Shown one piece after another: positions 41,945-50,950 of a stretch of 64,000 nt of DNA; position 1 is the first letter of the stretch, and each line of letters starts with the position of its first letter. The translations under genes and the position numbers were made by a program. The DNA comes from Flavobacteriaceae bacterium (GTDB lineage Bacteria > Bacteroidota > Bacteroidia > Flavobacteriales > Flavobacteriaceae). The DNA is taken from the NCBI GenBank assembly GCA_021739635.1, contig JAIPBH010000010.1, positions 62,001 to 126,000 on the forward strand. The letters run 5' to 3'. The notes beneath the pieces were generated by a model, which worked only from the letters and a program-made list of their open reading frames with translations, was not told the DNA's origin and ran no database searches.

Positions 41945-42520
41945 ATGTACAATAAAATTATAAAACTTATTATTGCAACTGGCATTTTAGCCTATGCTGT
42001 TTATCAATTTATTGAAAATAATATTGGCAACGGCATTATGCTAATTTTTTTATCATCAGTATTTGTGTTTTTATATTTTAAAAACGAATTTATTTTATTA
42101 GCTTTTTTAAGATTACGTAAACAAGATTTTGCTGGAGCTACCAAATGGTTAAGAAAAATTAAAAATCCTGAATCTGCTTTGGTTACCAAACAACAAGGGT
42201 ATTATAACTATTTACATGGTATTATGGTTTCACAGACCAATATGAATGAAGCCGAAAAATACTTTAAAAAAGCTATCACCTTAGGGTTATCAATGAATCA
42301 TGATTTAGCAATGGCTAAATTGAATTTATCTGGAATAGCTTTTTCTAAACGCAGAAAATTAGAAGCCGAAAAACTGCTTTCTGAAGCTCAAAAACTTGAT
42401 AAACAAGGCATGCTAACAGACCAAATCAAAATGATGAAAGAAAACATGAAACGTGCTCAAATACCAAATCAGCATTTTGGAACAAGTGGTTCTATAAGAC
42501 AACAAAAAAGGAGAAGTTAA
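41945..42520 (+). CDS. Membrane-anchored tetratricopeptide-like protein
   Basis: 191 residues. Two N-terminal hydrophobic segments (about 7-22 and 29-45 plus a short third, FILLAFLRL) are followed by a TPR-like helical part: KQQGYYNYLHGIMVSQTNMNEAEKYFKKAITLGL and MAKLNLSGIAFSKRRKLEAEKLLSEAQKL. The end is basic (SIRQQKRRS). A scaffold role is typical for TPRs; no partner can be named. A terminator overlaps its stop codon. Confidence 0.82.
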   Translation: MYNKIIKLIIATGILAYAVYQFIENNIGNGIMLIFLSSVFVFLYFKNEFILLAFLRLRKQDFAGATKWLRKIKNPESALVTKQQGYYNYLHGIMVSQTNMNEAEKYFKKAITLGLSMNHDLAMAKLNLSGIAFSKRRKLEAEKLLSEAQKLDKQGMLTDQIKMMKENMKRAQIPNQHFGTSGSIRQQKRRS

Positions 42521-42534
42521 CCTCTCCTTTTTTG
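42504..42534. terminator. Bidirectional terminator overlapping a stop codon
   Basis: AAAAAAGGAGA and TCTCCTTTTTT flank an eight-base loop that includes the TAA of the TPR gene. The convergent lytic transglycosylase gene ends one base further on. Confidence 0.85.
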
Positions 42535-43455
42535 TTATTGAACCGTATCGTAATAACCCTTTTCAGGAATATCAATAATATACCTTTTTCTTGTTTTATT
42601 TATAAGAAATCTATCTCTTAACCAAGGATTGTGAACCTTCAAAATTTTGTAGTTAATTCCAAAACCTTCAGCAAATTTTGTGAAATCTGACACAGAAGTA
42701 TCAACTTCAACTTTATATGTTGGTATTTGAGAGTATAAATCTTTATCTCTAAAATTAAATCCGTATGTGTCGGGATGAGATAATATTTCCTTTAAAGCAA
42801 CAATTCTAAACACATATCTACCTGTTTCTTCACCCAATAATAAGTCATAATAATCTGTTACGTTTTGCTCTTTTAAACGTCTAGAAACACCTGCATCTCC
42901 AGCATTATACGCAGCTGCTGCAAGAGTCCAAGAACCTAGTTTTTCTTTAGATTTCAACAAATACTTACAAGCAACCTCTGTAGATTTTTCTAAATTATAT
43001 CTTTCATCAACATTTTCATTAACTTCCAATCCGTTTTCTTTAGCTGTTGCCTGCATAATTTGCCAAACACCAGTAGCTTTAGCGCTAGATACCGCATTTG
43101 TTAAACCACTTTCAATAACTGCTAAATATTTAAAATCATCAGGAATACCATTCTTTTTTAAAATGGGTTCAATAATAGGAAAATATTTTTTTGCACGTTT
43201 AAACATTAATAATCCGTTAGATTGCCAATAGGTATTTACCAATAATTCTTTATCCATTCGTTCATATACTTCAGGATCTTTAATTGGCATGGGTTCACCA
43301 GCAAAATTTAAATCATCAGGAATTTGCAATGCGTAAACATTATAATCATTGATGAGTTTTTTTTCAAAATTCTCATCAGTTTGAGCATCTTGAATAGCAT
43401 AAATAAAAAGTCCGCAAACGCTAAACAGCCCTATAGTTGCTAATATATTTTTCAT
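42535..43455 (-). CDS. Lytic transglycosylase (MltD-like, SLT domain)
   Basis: 306 residues. A signal peptide or anchor (ILATIGLFSVCGLFIYAI) precedes the SLT catalytic domain, with the catalytic glutamate in FKYLAVIESGLTNAVSSAKATGVWQIMQATAKE and the downstream LGSWTLAAAAYNAGDAGVSRRL. It cleaves peptidoglycan glycan strands to 1,6-anhydromuramyl products in the periplasm. The C-terminal 70 residues (YSQIPTYKVEVDTSVSDFTKFAEGFGINYKILKVHNPWLRD) resemble a degenerate LysM-like segment. It lies 39 bases after the alpha/beta hydrolase gene on the same strand. Confidence 0.92.
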   Translation of the reverse strand: MKNILATIGLFSVCGLFIYAIQDAQTDENFEKKLINDYNVYALQIPDDLNFAGEPMPIKDPEVYERMDKELLVNTYWQSNGLLMFKRAKKYFPIIEPILKKNGIPDDFKYLAVIESGLTNAVSSAKATGVWQIMQATAKENGLEVNENVDERYNLEKSTEVACKYLLKSKEKLGSWTLAAAAYNAGDAGVSRRLKEQNVTDYYDLLLGEETGRYVFRIVALKEILSHPDTYGFNFRDKDLYSQIPTYKVEVDTSVSDFTKFAEGFGINYKILKVHNPWLRDRFLINKTRKRYIIDIPEKGYYDTVQ

Positions 43456-43494
43456 TTTTCTATTTTTTTATAAAATTAAAGTTTCTTTTTAATA

Positions 43495-44157
43495 TTAACC
43501 CAATATAAGTTTGGGTAAATTCTCGTTAAACCATTTAAACTTATTTAATATCATAATATGTGTTCCACCAGTAACTTTGATACAGTTCTTAATATTAGAT
43601 ATTGGAAATACGGAATCATTATCTCCATGTATATGAATTATATTAGGAATAATTTCTGACTGATTCCAACAAACCATGTTTTTAATAGCCCAATTTAAAT
43701 ACTTACTATTATTAACAGATAAATATTTTTTATATAATTCAAATCTTTTAGTAATTCTATTTCCAAACACATATTTAGCCAGCACATCCATATTTTCAAC
43801 TAACTGAACTGGCAACAACTTGTATGCTTTGGTTATTTTAGCAAAAAGCATCTTTTTAGGCAATTCATTCATTGACTTAACGCTAGAAATAATAATTAAT
43901 TTTTTAACTTTTATATGTTTACTTATTTCTTGTACTAAAACACCTCCAAAAGATACGCCAATTAAAACACAATCTTCATATTCAATTTTTTTTGACATTC
44001 GCAATGCATAATCACTAAGTGACTCATTATCAAAGGGAATTAACCATTCAAAATAATGAATTTTAAATTGATTTTCAGGCAAACGTATGTATTCAAATAT
44101 CTTAGTACTTGCTGCCATTCCTGGCATAAAATAAACGTGTATTACATCTTGACTCAT
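43495..44157 (-). CDS. Alpha/beta hydrolase
   Basis: 220 residues. The nucleophile elbow is GVSFGG (Gly-x-Ser-x-Gly-Gly), the acid is probably in HIHGDNDSVFP, and the histidine in VTGGTHIMILNKF. It starts with YFMPGMAASTKIFEYI, containing the oxyanion region. There is no signal peptide. The substrate cannot be predicted. Probably co-transcribed with the lytic transglycosylase. Confidence 0.87.
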   Translation of the reverse strand: MSQDVIHVYFMPGMAASTKIFEYIRLPENQFKIHYFEWLIPFDNESLSDYALRMSKKIEYEDCVLIGVSFGGVLVQEISKHIKVKKLIIISSVKSMNELPKKMLFAKITKAYKLLPVQLVENMDVLAKYVFGNRITKRFELYKKYLSVNNSKYLNWAIKNMVCWNQSEIIPNIIHIHGDNDSVFPISNIKNCIKVTGGTHIMILNKFKWFNENLPKLILG

Positions 44158-44201
44158 AAGGTTTTAACCTTAAAACTCCTCTTTATTAACTATTTTTTTT
44201 G

Positions 44202-44209
44202 TAAATTTG
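44202..44209 (+). promoter_or_regulatory. -7 element of the GNAT-like gene
   Basis: TAAATTTG. It overlaps the upstream in-frame TTG at 44207, so the ATG at 44273 is taken as the start. Confidence 0.6.
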
Positions 44210-44272
44210 CATTACAAAGCTATACAAAATAGTACTCACTATTTGATTTCTATAGAAATAAAACTCTTTACC

Positions 44273-44569
44273 ATGATAGATGCTGCAGAATTAGTAGACA
44301 ATGATTTTTTACGTCAGTTCGAAATAAAAATCGATGACAATTTAGCCAAAATTGAATACTCTTTACAAGACAGAAAGATATTCTTAACTAAGCTTATCAT
44401 TCCTGATGGTATTCACGACGAAAATTTTAGCTCTGAATTTTTAGCTGCTGTTTTTGAACAAATTGATGAGCGCAATTTAAGTATTGTTCCTACAAGTCCA
44501 GAAATTGCAAAATTTGTTAGAAGTAACCGAAAGTATAAACGTATGTTACCTGTAGGTTTAAGAATTTAA
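44273..44569 (+). CDS. Small GNAT-type N-acetyltransferase (YjdJ/NATD1 type)
   Basis: 98 residues from the ATG at 44273. The family features are a short protein with IDDNLAKIEYSLQDRKIFLTKLIIPD and GIHDENFSSEFLAAVFEQID, followed by LSIVPTSPEIAKFVRSNRKYKRML. These resemble the small acetyltransferases of the NATD1 group, which lack much of the usual GNAT fold. The acceptor is unknown. The neighbours on both sides are on the other strand. Confidence 0.85.
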   Translation: MIDAAELVDNDFLRQFEIKIDDNLAKIEYSLQDRKIFLTKLIIPDGIHDENFSSEFLAAVFEQIDERNLSIVPTSPEIAKFVRSNRKYKRMLPVGLRI

Positions 44570-44595
44570 TTTTTTACAAATAAAAAAATATAAAA

Positions 44596-44622
44596 AATCC
44601 AAAGCATAAGCTTTGGTTTTTT
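44596..44622. terminator. Intrinsic terminator after the GNAT-like gene
   Basis: CCAAAGC and GCTTTGG with a four-base loop, then seven T. A preceding A-run means it may also serve the convergent lipoprotein gene. Confidence 0.8.
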
Positions 44623-44639
44623 TACTTTTTAAAATTCTG

Positions 44640-45134
44640 CTATTGCTTTGTATAAACTAATGTTAAATCTTGAGTAGCTACAACTTGTGATACATCTGCA
44701 TTAAAAATTTTAATGGCATCTTCAAAAACTACAGTCATTTCATTTTCAATTATTGAAGCACTTTTGTTGTTATAATAAACGATTTTTCCGTTTTGAGAGT
44801 AGTTTGTTGCAAAACCTATAACGCCTTCTAAATCACAAATTACATTAAAAGCGTATTCATAGGTTGCTTCATCAACTAAAACAATATTAATTTTTGGATT
44901 AAACGTTTCAATTGATGACACAACACCATATAATTCAAAAGTTAAAGTTTCATTATTCTCGCAGTCAAATTCATCTAATAAATTAACACTTTTAATACCA
45001 TCATTATTTATATCAAATCCACCAGGCACATTATAACCGGTTAATTTCCATGAACCAACTGCAGACATATCAATAGTTTCATCAGAACATGACGCTAATA
45101 CAATGGAGATTATAATTAAAAGGATTCTTTTCAT
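44640..45134 (-). CDS. Lipocalin-like lipoprotein
   Basis: 164 residues with lipobox VLASC (Cys16), so it is predicted to be lipid-anchored. The mature start SAVGSWKLTGYNVPG is typical of Bacteroidetes lipocalin-like domains. DINNDGIKS resembles a calcium-binding DxNxDG loop, followed by LLDEFDCENNETLTFELYG, with two cysteines (in EFDCEN and NVICDLEG) that might pair. Function unknown. A single gene, with a terminator on its 3' side. Confidence 0.82.
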   Translation of the reverse strand: MKRILLIIISIVLASCSDETIDMSAVGSWKLTGYNVPGGFDINNDGIKSVNLLDEFDCENNETLTFELYGVVSSIETFNPKINIVLVDEATYEYAFNVICDLEGVIGFATNYSQNGKIVYYNNKSASIIENEMTVVFEDAIKIFNADVSQVVATQDLTLVYTKQ

Positions 45135-45242
45135 GATTTGGGGTCTAAAGAATAATGCAAAATTAGATAATAAGATTTGTGTTATAAAAAAAATCAGGTT
45201 AATGGAATATATACCATGCTGAATTGAAAGTAAATTATAATT

Positions 45243-46574
45243 TTATTTTGAAAACACCTCACAAAATTCAAACCGTACTAAACCATCGTCATCTATTTTA
45301 GTAAGTTCTATTTCATGCAAAGTATTAACAAGATCTGGATTCCAAGGTGTTTTTACCTTGACATAGTTTTCAGTAAATCCATGAATATACCCTTCTTTAT
45401 TTTCACTTTCAAACAAAACGGTTTTTGTTAAACCTAATTGGCTTTCGTAAAATGCCCTACGTTTTTTAACAGATAACCCTCGCAACATTTTACTACGCTT
45501 GTTTCTCACATTAATAGGCACAATTTCATCCATTTCGGCTGCTTCAGTGTTATCTCTTTCAGAATATGTAAATACGTGCAAATAAGAGATGTCCAGCTCA
45601 TTTAAAAAGTTATATGTTTGTAAAAACAAGGCATCTGTTTCGCCAGGAAAACCTACAATAACATCAACACCTATACAGGCATTTGGCATAACTTCTTTAA
45701 TTTTTGAAACACGGTCAACGTATAATTCTCGATTATAACGACGTTTCATTTTTTTTAAAATATCGTTACTACCAGATTGTAAAGGAATATGAAAATGAGG
45801 CACAAAAGCTCTTGATTTTGAAACCAAATCTATAGTTTCATTTTTTAAAAGATTGGGTTCTATGGATGAAATGCGTAAGCGCTCAATACCTTCAATTTTA
45901 TCCAATTGAGTAACCAAATCTAAAAAAGTATGCTCATGTTTTTTGTTTCCAAACTCACCTTTACCATAATCGCCTATATTAACGCCTGTTAACACAATTT
46001 CTTTGATATTTTGCTCGGCAATTTCTTTAGCATTTTTCAAAACATTTTCTAAAGCATCACTACGTGAAATACCTCTTGCCAAAGGAATAGTACAATAAGT
46101 ACATTTATAATCACAACCATCTTGTACCTTTAAAAAAGCACGAGTTCTATCTCCTATTGAATAGGATCCAACATAAAAATCGGCTTCTTCTATTTCGCAA
46201 GAATGGACTTCACCAAAATCATTTTTTGAAAGGTCATTTAAATAATCTGTGATTTTAAATTTTTCAGTCGCGCCTAAAACCAAATCTACTCCATCAACAT
46301 CTGCTAATTCTTGCGGTTTTAATTGTGCATAACAACCAACTGCTGCAACAAATGCTTTTGGATTGATTTTTTGAGCTTGCTTTACAATTGTTTTAAAGCG
46401 TTTATCTGCATTTTCGGTTACAGAACACGTATTGATAACATAAATATCTGCATGTTCAGAAAAGTCAACACGATTAAAACCTTCATCTGTAAAACTTCTT
46501 GCGATGGTAGATGTTTCAGAAAAATTAAGTTTACAACCTAAGGTATAAAAAGCAACTTTTTTTTGTGTGCTCAT
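45243..46574 (-). CDS. mtaB: tRNA t6A37 methylthiotransferase MtaB
   Basis: 443 residues from the ATG at 46574. A radical SAM enzyme that adds a methylthio group to t6A37 of tRNA. The N-terminal UPF0004 domain has its three cysteines in TLGCKLN, INTCSVT and AVGCYAQ. The radical SAM cluster is CDYKCTYCTIPLARG. A TRAM domain ends the protein. GCKLNFSETS separates MtaB from MiaB. An in-frame TTG at 46595 overlaps the -7 element and was rejected. Confidence 0.94.
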   Translation of the reverse strand: MSTQKKVAFYTLGCKLNFSETSTIARSFTDEGFNRVDFSEHADIYVINTCSVTENADKRFKTIVKQAQKINPKAFVAAVGCYAQLKPQELADVDGVDLVLGATEKFKITDYLNDLSKNDFGEVHSCEIEEADFYVGSYSIGDRTRAFLKVQDGCDYKCTYCTIPLARGISRSDALENVLKNAKEIAEQNIKEIVLTGVNIGDYGKGEFGNKKHEHTFLDLVTQLDKIEGIERLRISSIEPNLLKNETIDLVSKSRAFVPHFHIPLQSGSNDILKKMKRRYNRELYVDRVSKIKEVMPNACIGVDVIVGFPGETDALFLQTYNFLNELDISYLHVFTYSERDNTEAAEMDEIVPINVRNKRSKMLRGLSVKKRRAFYESQLGLTKTVLFESENKEGYIHGFTENYVKVKTPWNPDLVNTLHEIELTKIDDDGLVRFEFCEVFSK

Positions 46575-46592
46575 ATCATTATTAAAATCCTG

Positions 46593-46600
46593 CAAATGTA
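46593..46600 (-). promoter_or_regulatory. -7 element of mtaB
   Basis: Minus-strand TACATTTG, 18 bases upstream of the ATG at 46574. Confidence 0.6.
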
Positions 46601-46720
46601 ATAAAAAAAGAGCGTTTCATATAGAACTACTCTTTTTGAAGATTTGAAAGGTTTTAAATTCTTCCAAATGTAATGTAGTCTAATTGTAATATGCCGCAAA
46701 TAATTTGTGTTTAGGGAGTA

Positions 46721-47638
46721 TTATTCAACAGTAAAATAATAAATATCATCTTCACCTTTTCCTTCTTCACGTTTTGACGAAAAATATCCTAATGTTTCTG
46801 TTTCATCAATAACGAAACATACATCATCTGCTTTACTATTAATGGGTTGTGGCAATATTTCAGCTTTTTGAAAAACACCTTTTTCATTCATCTCGCTTTT
46901 ATAAATATCAAATCCACCAAAACCATTGGATCTATTTGATGCAAAATACAAAGTATTAGTATGACTTATAAATGGAAACATTTCGCCACTATATGAATTG
47001 ACTTGTGACCCTAAGTTTTTTGGTTCGCTATAGGTATTCTCACCTAAAACATCCACTTTAAAAATATCAGATGGGCCTTTTGCCATTTCTTTTCCACCTC
47101 TAATGTTTGCAGTAAAATATAATGTTTTTCCGTCTGAACTCAAAGATGGATGTGCATAGGAATATTGCGGTTTGCAAAATGGCAAAACCTTAAAATTTGT
47201 CCATCCAATTCCTTCAATATACTCTGCAATTTCAATATGGAAATTTGTTTCTTTAAAATCGCCCTTAGGTTTGCTTTTTCTATTTATATAATTTGTTGTA
47301 ACATATAATTTTTTTCCGTCAGTGGATAAAAAAGCACTTGTTATATGCCATATATCTTCTTTACTATCAATAAGTAAAGGTTTTACATTTGAAATATCAC
47401 CTGATTCAGTTTTATCACCAAGATATAGAGACAAAATACCATCTGTTAAATAGGTTTTTACCTTTCCATTTTTATTTAATAAATATGATGTGAATAAAAC
47501 TTGATTATTTTGAGCAAATGATAAACCAAAATGTGGCTTTTCATCATTCAAACTAATGCTTTTTACAGTAAAATGTTCTGATTGAGAAAATCCAAACAAA
47601 CAGTATAAACTAGAAAAAAAACAGACTATACCCTTCAT
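46721..47638 (-). CDS. PD40/TolB-like beta-propeller secreted protein
   Basis: 305 residues. A signal peptide (IVCFFSSLYCLFGFSQ) is followed by WD40-like PD40 blades: SSDGKTLYFTANIRGGKEMAKGPSDIFKV, TNTLYFASNRSNGFGGFDIYKS and ETLGYFSSKREEGKGEDDIYY. These repeats are typical of proteins that in Bacteroidetes often carry an OmpA domain; here that domain is absent. The GlmU-like gene lies 39 bases upstream on the same strand, so the two may be co-transcribed. Confidence 0.85.
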   Translation of the reverse strand: MKGIVCFFSSLYCLFGFSQSEHFTVKSISLNDEKPHFGLSFAQNNQVLFTSYLLNKNGKVKTYLTDGILSLYLGDKTESGDISNVKPLLIDSKEDIWHITSAFLSTDGKKLYVTTNYINRKSKPKGDFKETNFHIEIAEYIEGIGWTNFKVLPFCKPQYSYAHPSLSSDGKTLYFTANIRGGKEMAKGPSDIFKVDVLGENTYSEPKNLGSQVNSYSGEMFPFISHTNTLYFASNRSNGFGGFDIYKSEMNEKGVFQKAEILPQPINSKADDVCFVIDETETLGYFSSKREEGKGEDDIYYFTVE

Positions 47639-47677
47639 AACTTCAATAAAAATTAAATTAAAGTTAATAAAAGATAT

Positions 47678-48853
47678 TTATTCTCTTCTAAATTTCTTGG
47701 TTTCTTCAAATACGTGCTCTAAAATTGCAGCATCTTGTTCTGTAAACTCCATATTTCTTCTTGACATGACGGTTTGAGCGACTTCAAAAGCTTTTTTGGT
47801 TAAATAAGTGGTAAAACCACCATGTCCGCCCCATGAAAAACTTGGCACAAAGTTTCTAGGAAATCCACTTCCAAAAATATTAGAATTAACACCTATTACT
47901 GTTCCCGTATTAAACATGGTATTGATAGCACATTTACTATGATCACCCATCATTAAGCCACAAAATTGCAAACCAGTTTTTGCAAAAGTTTCTGTTTTAT
48001 AATCCCATAAACGTACCTCAGAATAATCATTTTTAAGATTGGACGTATTGGTATCTGCACCTAAATTACACCACTCACCTAATACGGAGTTTCCTAAAAA
48101 TCCATCATGACCCTTATTGGAATACGCAAATAAAACAGCATTATTGACTTCTCCTCCTATTTTAGAAAAAGGACCAACTGTTGTTGGACCATAAATTTTA
48201 GCCCCAAGTTTTACTATGGAACCTTCACACAAAGCTAATGGACCACGAATAAGGGAACCTTCCATAATCAAAGTATCTTTTCCTATATAAATTGGGCCAC
48301 TGCTAGCATTTAATGTTGTAAACTCTAATACGGCACCTTCTTCAATAAAAATATTTTCAGGAGCAATCACATGATTACTTGAAGGAATTGCTTTTGATTT
48401 TCTATCCTTTGTTAACAGATTAAAATCTTCTTGAATAGCTTCACCGTTTTTAGAAAAAATATCCCAGGTATGCTCTATTTTGATAATATCATCATTAAAC
48501 TCCAAAGCTTCATAGGTTGAAAAATCGATATCTTCTTGAGCTTCATTGGTAAAAAAGGCAATAATATCTTCGTCTTTAAAAATAGCTTGGTTTTTTTCTA
48601 GACTTTTTATCATTTCTGATAATTCTAAATTTGGCAGATATGATGCATTAATCATAATATTTTCTTCCATTTCTACCATAGGATACTTGTCAGACAAATA
48701 ATCTTCAGTGATTGTAGTGGTTGTTGAGTCTAAATAAGTTTCCCATTTTTCACGAATAGTTAAAATACCAATTCTTATATCTGCAACTGGTCTTGTAAAG
48801 GTAAATGGTAACAAATTGTTACGAAAAGGACCATCAAAAAGAATATAATTCAT
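47678..48853 (-). CDS. GlmU-like putative sugar nucleotidyltransferase
   Basis: 391 residues. It begins NYILFDGPFRNNLLPFTFTRPVADIRIGILTIREKWE, the N-terminal form of a Bacteroidetes GlmU-related family. The C-terminal half is a left-handed beta-helix of hexapeptide repeats (VIAPENIFIEEGAVLEFTTLNASSGPIYIGKDTLIMEG, ICEGSIVKLGAKIYG-like). The usual GxGTRMxS pyrophosphorylase loop is missing, so it may not act as true GlmU; the acyl- or nucleotidyltransfer substrate is unknown. A terminator separates it from rpmE2. Confidence 0.88.
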   Translation of the reverse strand: MNYILFDGPFRNNLLPFTFTRPVADIRIGILTIREKWETYLDSTTTTITEDYLSDKYPMVEMEENIMINASYLPNLELSEMIKSLEKNQAIFKDEDIIAFFTNEAQEDIDFSTYEALEFNDDIIKIEHTWDIFSKNGEAIQEDFNLLTKDRKSKAIPSSNHVIAPENIFIEEGAVLEFTTLNASSGPIYIGKDTLIMEGSLIRGPLALCEGSIVKLGAKIYGPTTVGPFSKIGGEVNNAVLFAYSNKGHDGFLGNSVLGEWCNLGADTNTSNLKNDYSEVRLWDYKTETFAKTGLQFCGLMMGDHSKCAINTMFNTGTVIGVNSNIFGSGFPRNFVPSFSWGGHGGFTTYLTKKAFEVAQTVMSRRNMEFTEQDAAILEHVFEETKKFRRE

Positions 48854-48942
48854 CTTAAATTTGAGTTATAAGTTTGAAGTGTTTCAATTAAAATTCAAAC
48901 CAATATTTATATATCCAAATGTAGGTTAATTGTAGAAAATAA

Positions 48943-48972
48943 AAAAGCCTTTCATTTACAGAAAGGCTTTAA
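48943..48972 (-). terminator. Intrinsic terminator after rpmE2
   Basis: On the minus strand AAAGCCTTTC pairs with GAAAGGCTTT around a seven-base loop, followed by TTTATTTT. Confidence 0.85.
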
Positions 48973-48990
48973 TTATAATTGAAACTAAGC

Positions 48991-49242
48991 TTATTTACTA
49001 AACTTAGCGTATTTATTTTTAAACTTATCAATACGTCCAGCTGTATCAACTAATTTAGATTTACCAGTATAATATGGGTGAGAAGTTCTTGAAATCTCCA
49101 TTTTAATAACTGGATATTGAACACCATCAACCTCTATAGTTTCGTTAGTATTTGCAGTAGATTTTGTTAAAAAAACATCATCATTAGACATGTCTTTAAA
49201 TGCTACTATTCTATAATTTTCTGGATGTATACCTTTTTTCAT
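48991..49242 (-). CDS. rpmE2: 50S ribosomal protein L31 type B
   Basis: 83 residues. MKKGIHPENYRIVAFKDMSND, IEVDGVQYPVIKMEISRTSHPYYTGK and DTAGRIDKFKNKYAKF are the type B signatures. The zinc-binding cysteines of the other L31 class are absent, as expected for this zinc-independent form. There is a promoter with both elements upstream and a terminator after it. Confidence 0.96.
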   Translation of the reverse strand: MKKGIHPENYRIVAFKDMSNDDVFLTKSTANTNETIEVDGVQYPVIKMEISRTSHPYYTGKSKLVDTAGRIDKFKNKYAKFSK

Positions 49243-49279
49243 CGCTTTACGCTTTATATTCTTTTCAATTTTGGAAGTG

Positions 49280-49309
49280 CAAATTTAAGCTATTTTTTCA
49301 AATGAACAA
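49280..49309 (-). promoter_or_regulatory. Promoter of rpmE2
   Basis: Minus strand: TTG (49307-49309), 19-base spacer, TAAATTTG (49280-49287), 37 bases upstream of the ATG. Confidence 0.65.
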
Positions 49310-49354
49310 TTTTTTTTAATATTTTTTATTTTACATCATTATGTAACGTTTTAT

Positions 49355-49362
49355 TATCTTTG
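49355..49362 (+). promoter_or_regulatory. -7 element of the DUF4199/GT2 operon
   Basis: TATCTTTG, 40 bases upstream of the ATG at 49403. Confidence 0.7.
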
Positions 49363-49402
49363 TTTACTAACTAAGCAACTAAATTTTTAAACCAGAAATA
49401 AA

Positions 49403-49918
49403 ATGGAATCACAAAAACTTTCACCAGGAAAATTCTCACTAAATTACGGTCTTATCTTAGGTCTACTTATGATTGTCATAGGAGTTGTTACATACATTAC
49501 AGGTTGGGCCCTAGAATTAAAAACATGGCCTAATTGGCTATACTATGTTGCATTTCCGGTCACAATTTTTTATGCTATTTCAAAATACAAAAAAAGTAAT
49601 GACAATTTATTAAGCCTTGGACAAGCTATTAAAATTGGATTAGCAATTGGATTAGTAAGCGCACTTGTTTATGCTGTTTATGGATTAATTTTTAACTATT
49701 TAATTGACCCTGAATTTATGTCGCAAATTATGGAAGCGACACGAGACAAATTGCTTGAAAATCCAAATTTAACTGAAGAAATTGTAGATCAACAATTAGC
49801 CATGATGGAAAAATTTATGAATCCGGCTATAGGTACAGCAATATGGATTGCACTTAGTGCATTATTTGGATTGATTTATTCTCTTATTGCAGGATTAATA
49901 ATGAAAAGAGAAGAGTAA
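49403..49918 (+). CDS. DUF4199 integral membrane protein
   Basis: 171 residues with four hydrophobic segments (about 12-34, 42-58, 70-95 and 142-165) and a polar loop of about 45 residues between the third and fourth (SQIMEATRDKLLENPNLTEEIVDQQLAMMEKFMNP). This is the layout of DUF4199. It precedes the GT2 glycosyltransferase by three bases, a pairing that I believe recurs in flavobacteria, which suggests a shared role in membrane glycolipid work (inference). Confidence 0.88.
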   Translation: MESQKLSPGKFSLNYGLILGLLMIVIGVVTYITGWALELKTWPNWLYYVAFPVTIFYAISKYKKSNDNLLSLGQAIKIGLAIGLVSALVYAVYGLIFNYLIDPEFMSQIMEATRDKLLENPNLTEEIVDQQLAMMEKFMNPAIGTAIWIALSALFGLIYSLIAGLIMKREE

Positions 49919-49921
49919 TAC

Positions 49922-50869
49922 ATGAATATATCTGTAGTCATACCACTACTTAACGAACAAGACTCTTTAAAAGAATTATATGATTGGATTGCAAAAGTTA
50001 TGCAATCCAATCATTTTTCATATGAAGTCATTTTTATTGATGATGGCAGTACAGATGCTTCTTGGAACGTTATATCGCAACTTTCTAACCAAAACAATCA
50101 AGTAAAAGGTATTAAGTTTTTAAAAAACTTTGGTAAATCACAAGCGCTTCATGCTGGTTTTGAAAAAGCTCAAGGCGATGTAGTGATTACTATGGATGCA
50201 GATTTACAAGATAGCCCTGATGAAATTCCTGAACTTTACAGCATGATTGTTAATGAAGGATTTGATTTAGTTTCTGGCTGGAAAAAAAAGCGTTATGATT
50301 CCATTATTTCAAAAAATTTACCATCAAAACTATTTAATTGGGCAGCTAGAAAAACATCTGGAGTTAAACTTCACGATTTTAATTGTGGCTTAAAAGCATA
50401 CCGATTAGAAGTTGTTAAAAATATTGATGTTAATGGCGAAATGCATCGTTATATTCCTGTATTATCAAAAAATGCAGGTTTTTCAAAAATAAGTGAAAAA
50501 GAAGTTGTTCACCAAGCAAGAAAATATGGTGAAACTAAATTTGGTATGGATCGTTTTATTAACGGTTTTCTAGATTTAATAACCATTTGGTTTTTATCAA
50601 GATTTGGAAAAAGGCCTATGCATTTATTTGGTACTCTTGGTGTCATCATGTTTATAATTGGGTTTGGTTTTGCTTTATATTTAGGTATTGACAAACTATT
50701 TTTAAATACTTCAGGACGTTTAATAACACAACGCCCACAATTTTATATTGCGCTTTCAACTATGATTATTGGTACTCAGTTTTTTGTAGCTGGTTTTTTA
50801 GGAGAAATTATTTTACGCAGCAAACCAGATAGAAAACGCTACTCAATTAAAGAAGAATTAAATTTTTAA
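49922..50869 (+). CDS. Glycosyltransferase family 2, polyprenyl-phosphate type
   Basis: 315 residues. The GT-A domain has SVVIPLLNEQDSL, VIFIDDGSTDASW and the DxD-type MDADLQDSPDE, then QARKYGETKFGMDRFINGFLDLI. Two C-terminal membrane helices (about 233-255 and 270-295) follow. This layout fits DPM1/GtrB-like enzymes, which move a sugar to a polyprenyl phosphate. It starts three bases after the DUF4199 gene. Confidence 0.92.
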   Translation: MNISVVIPLLNEQDSLKELYDWIAKVMQSNHFSYEVIFIDDGSTDASWNVISQLSNQNNQVKGIKFLKNFGKSQALHAGFEKAQGDVVITMDADLQDSPDEIPELYSMIVNEGFDLVSGWKKKRYDSIISKNLPSKLFNWAARKTSGVKLHDFNCGLKAYRLEVVKNIDVNGEMHRYIPVLSKNAGFSKISEKEVVHQARKYGETKFGMDRFINGFLDLITIWFLSRFGKRPMHLFGTLGVIMFIIGFGFALYLGIDKLFLNTSGRLITQRPQFYIALSTMIIGTQFFVAGFLGEIILRSKPDRKRYSIKEELNF

Positions 50870-50950
50870 TTCTTAAGTTTACTACTATTAATAGCATTAA
50901 TTATTCCTTCAATTTATATATATTTATATATTAAAATATTTTAACACATT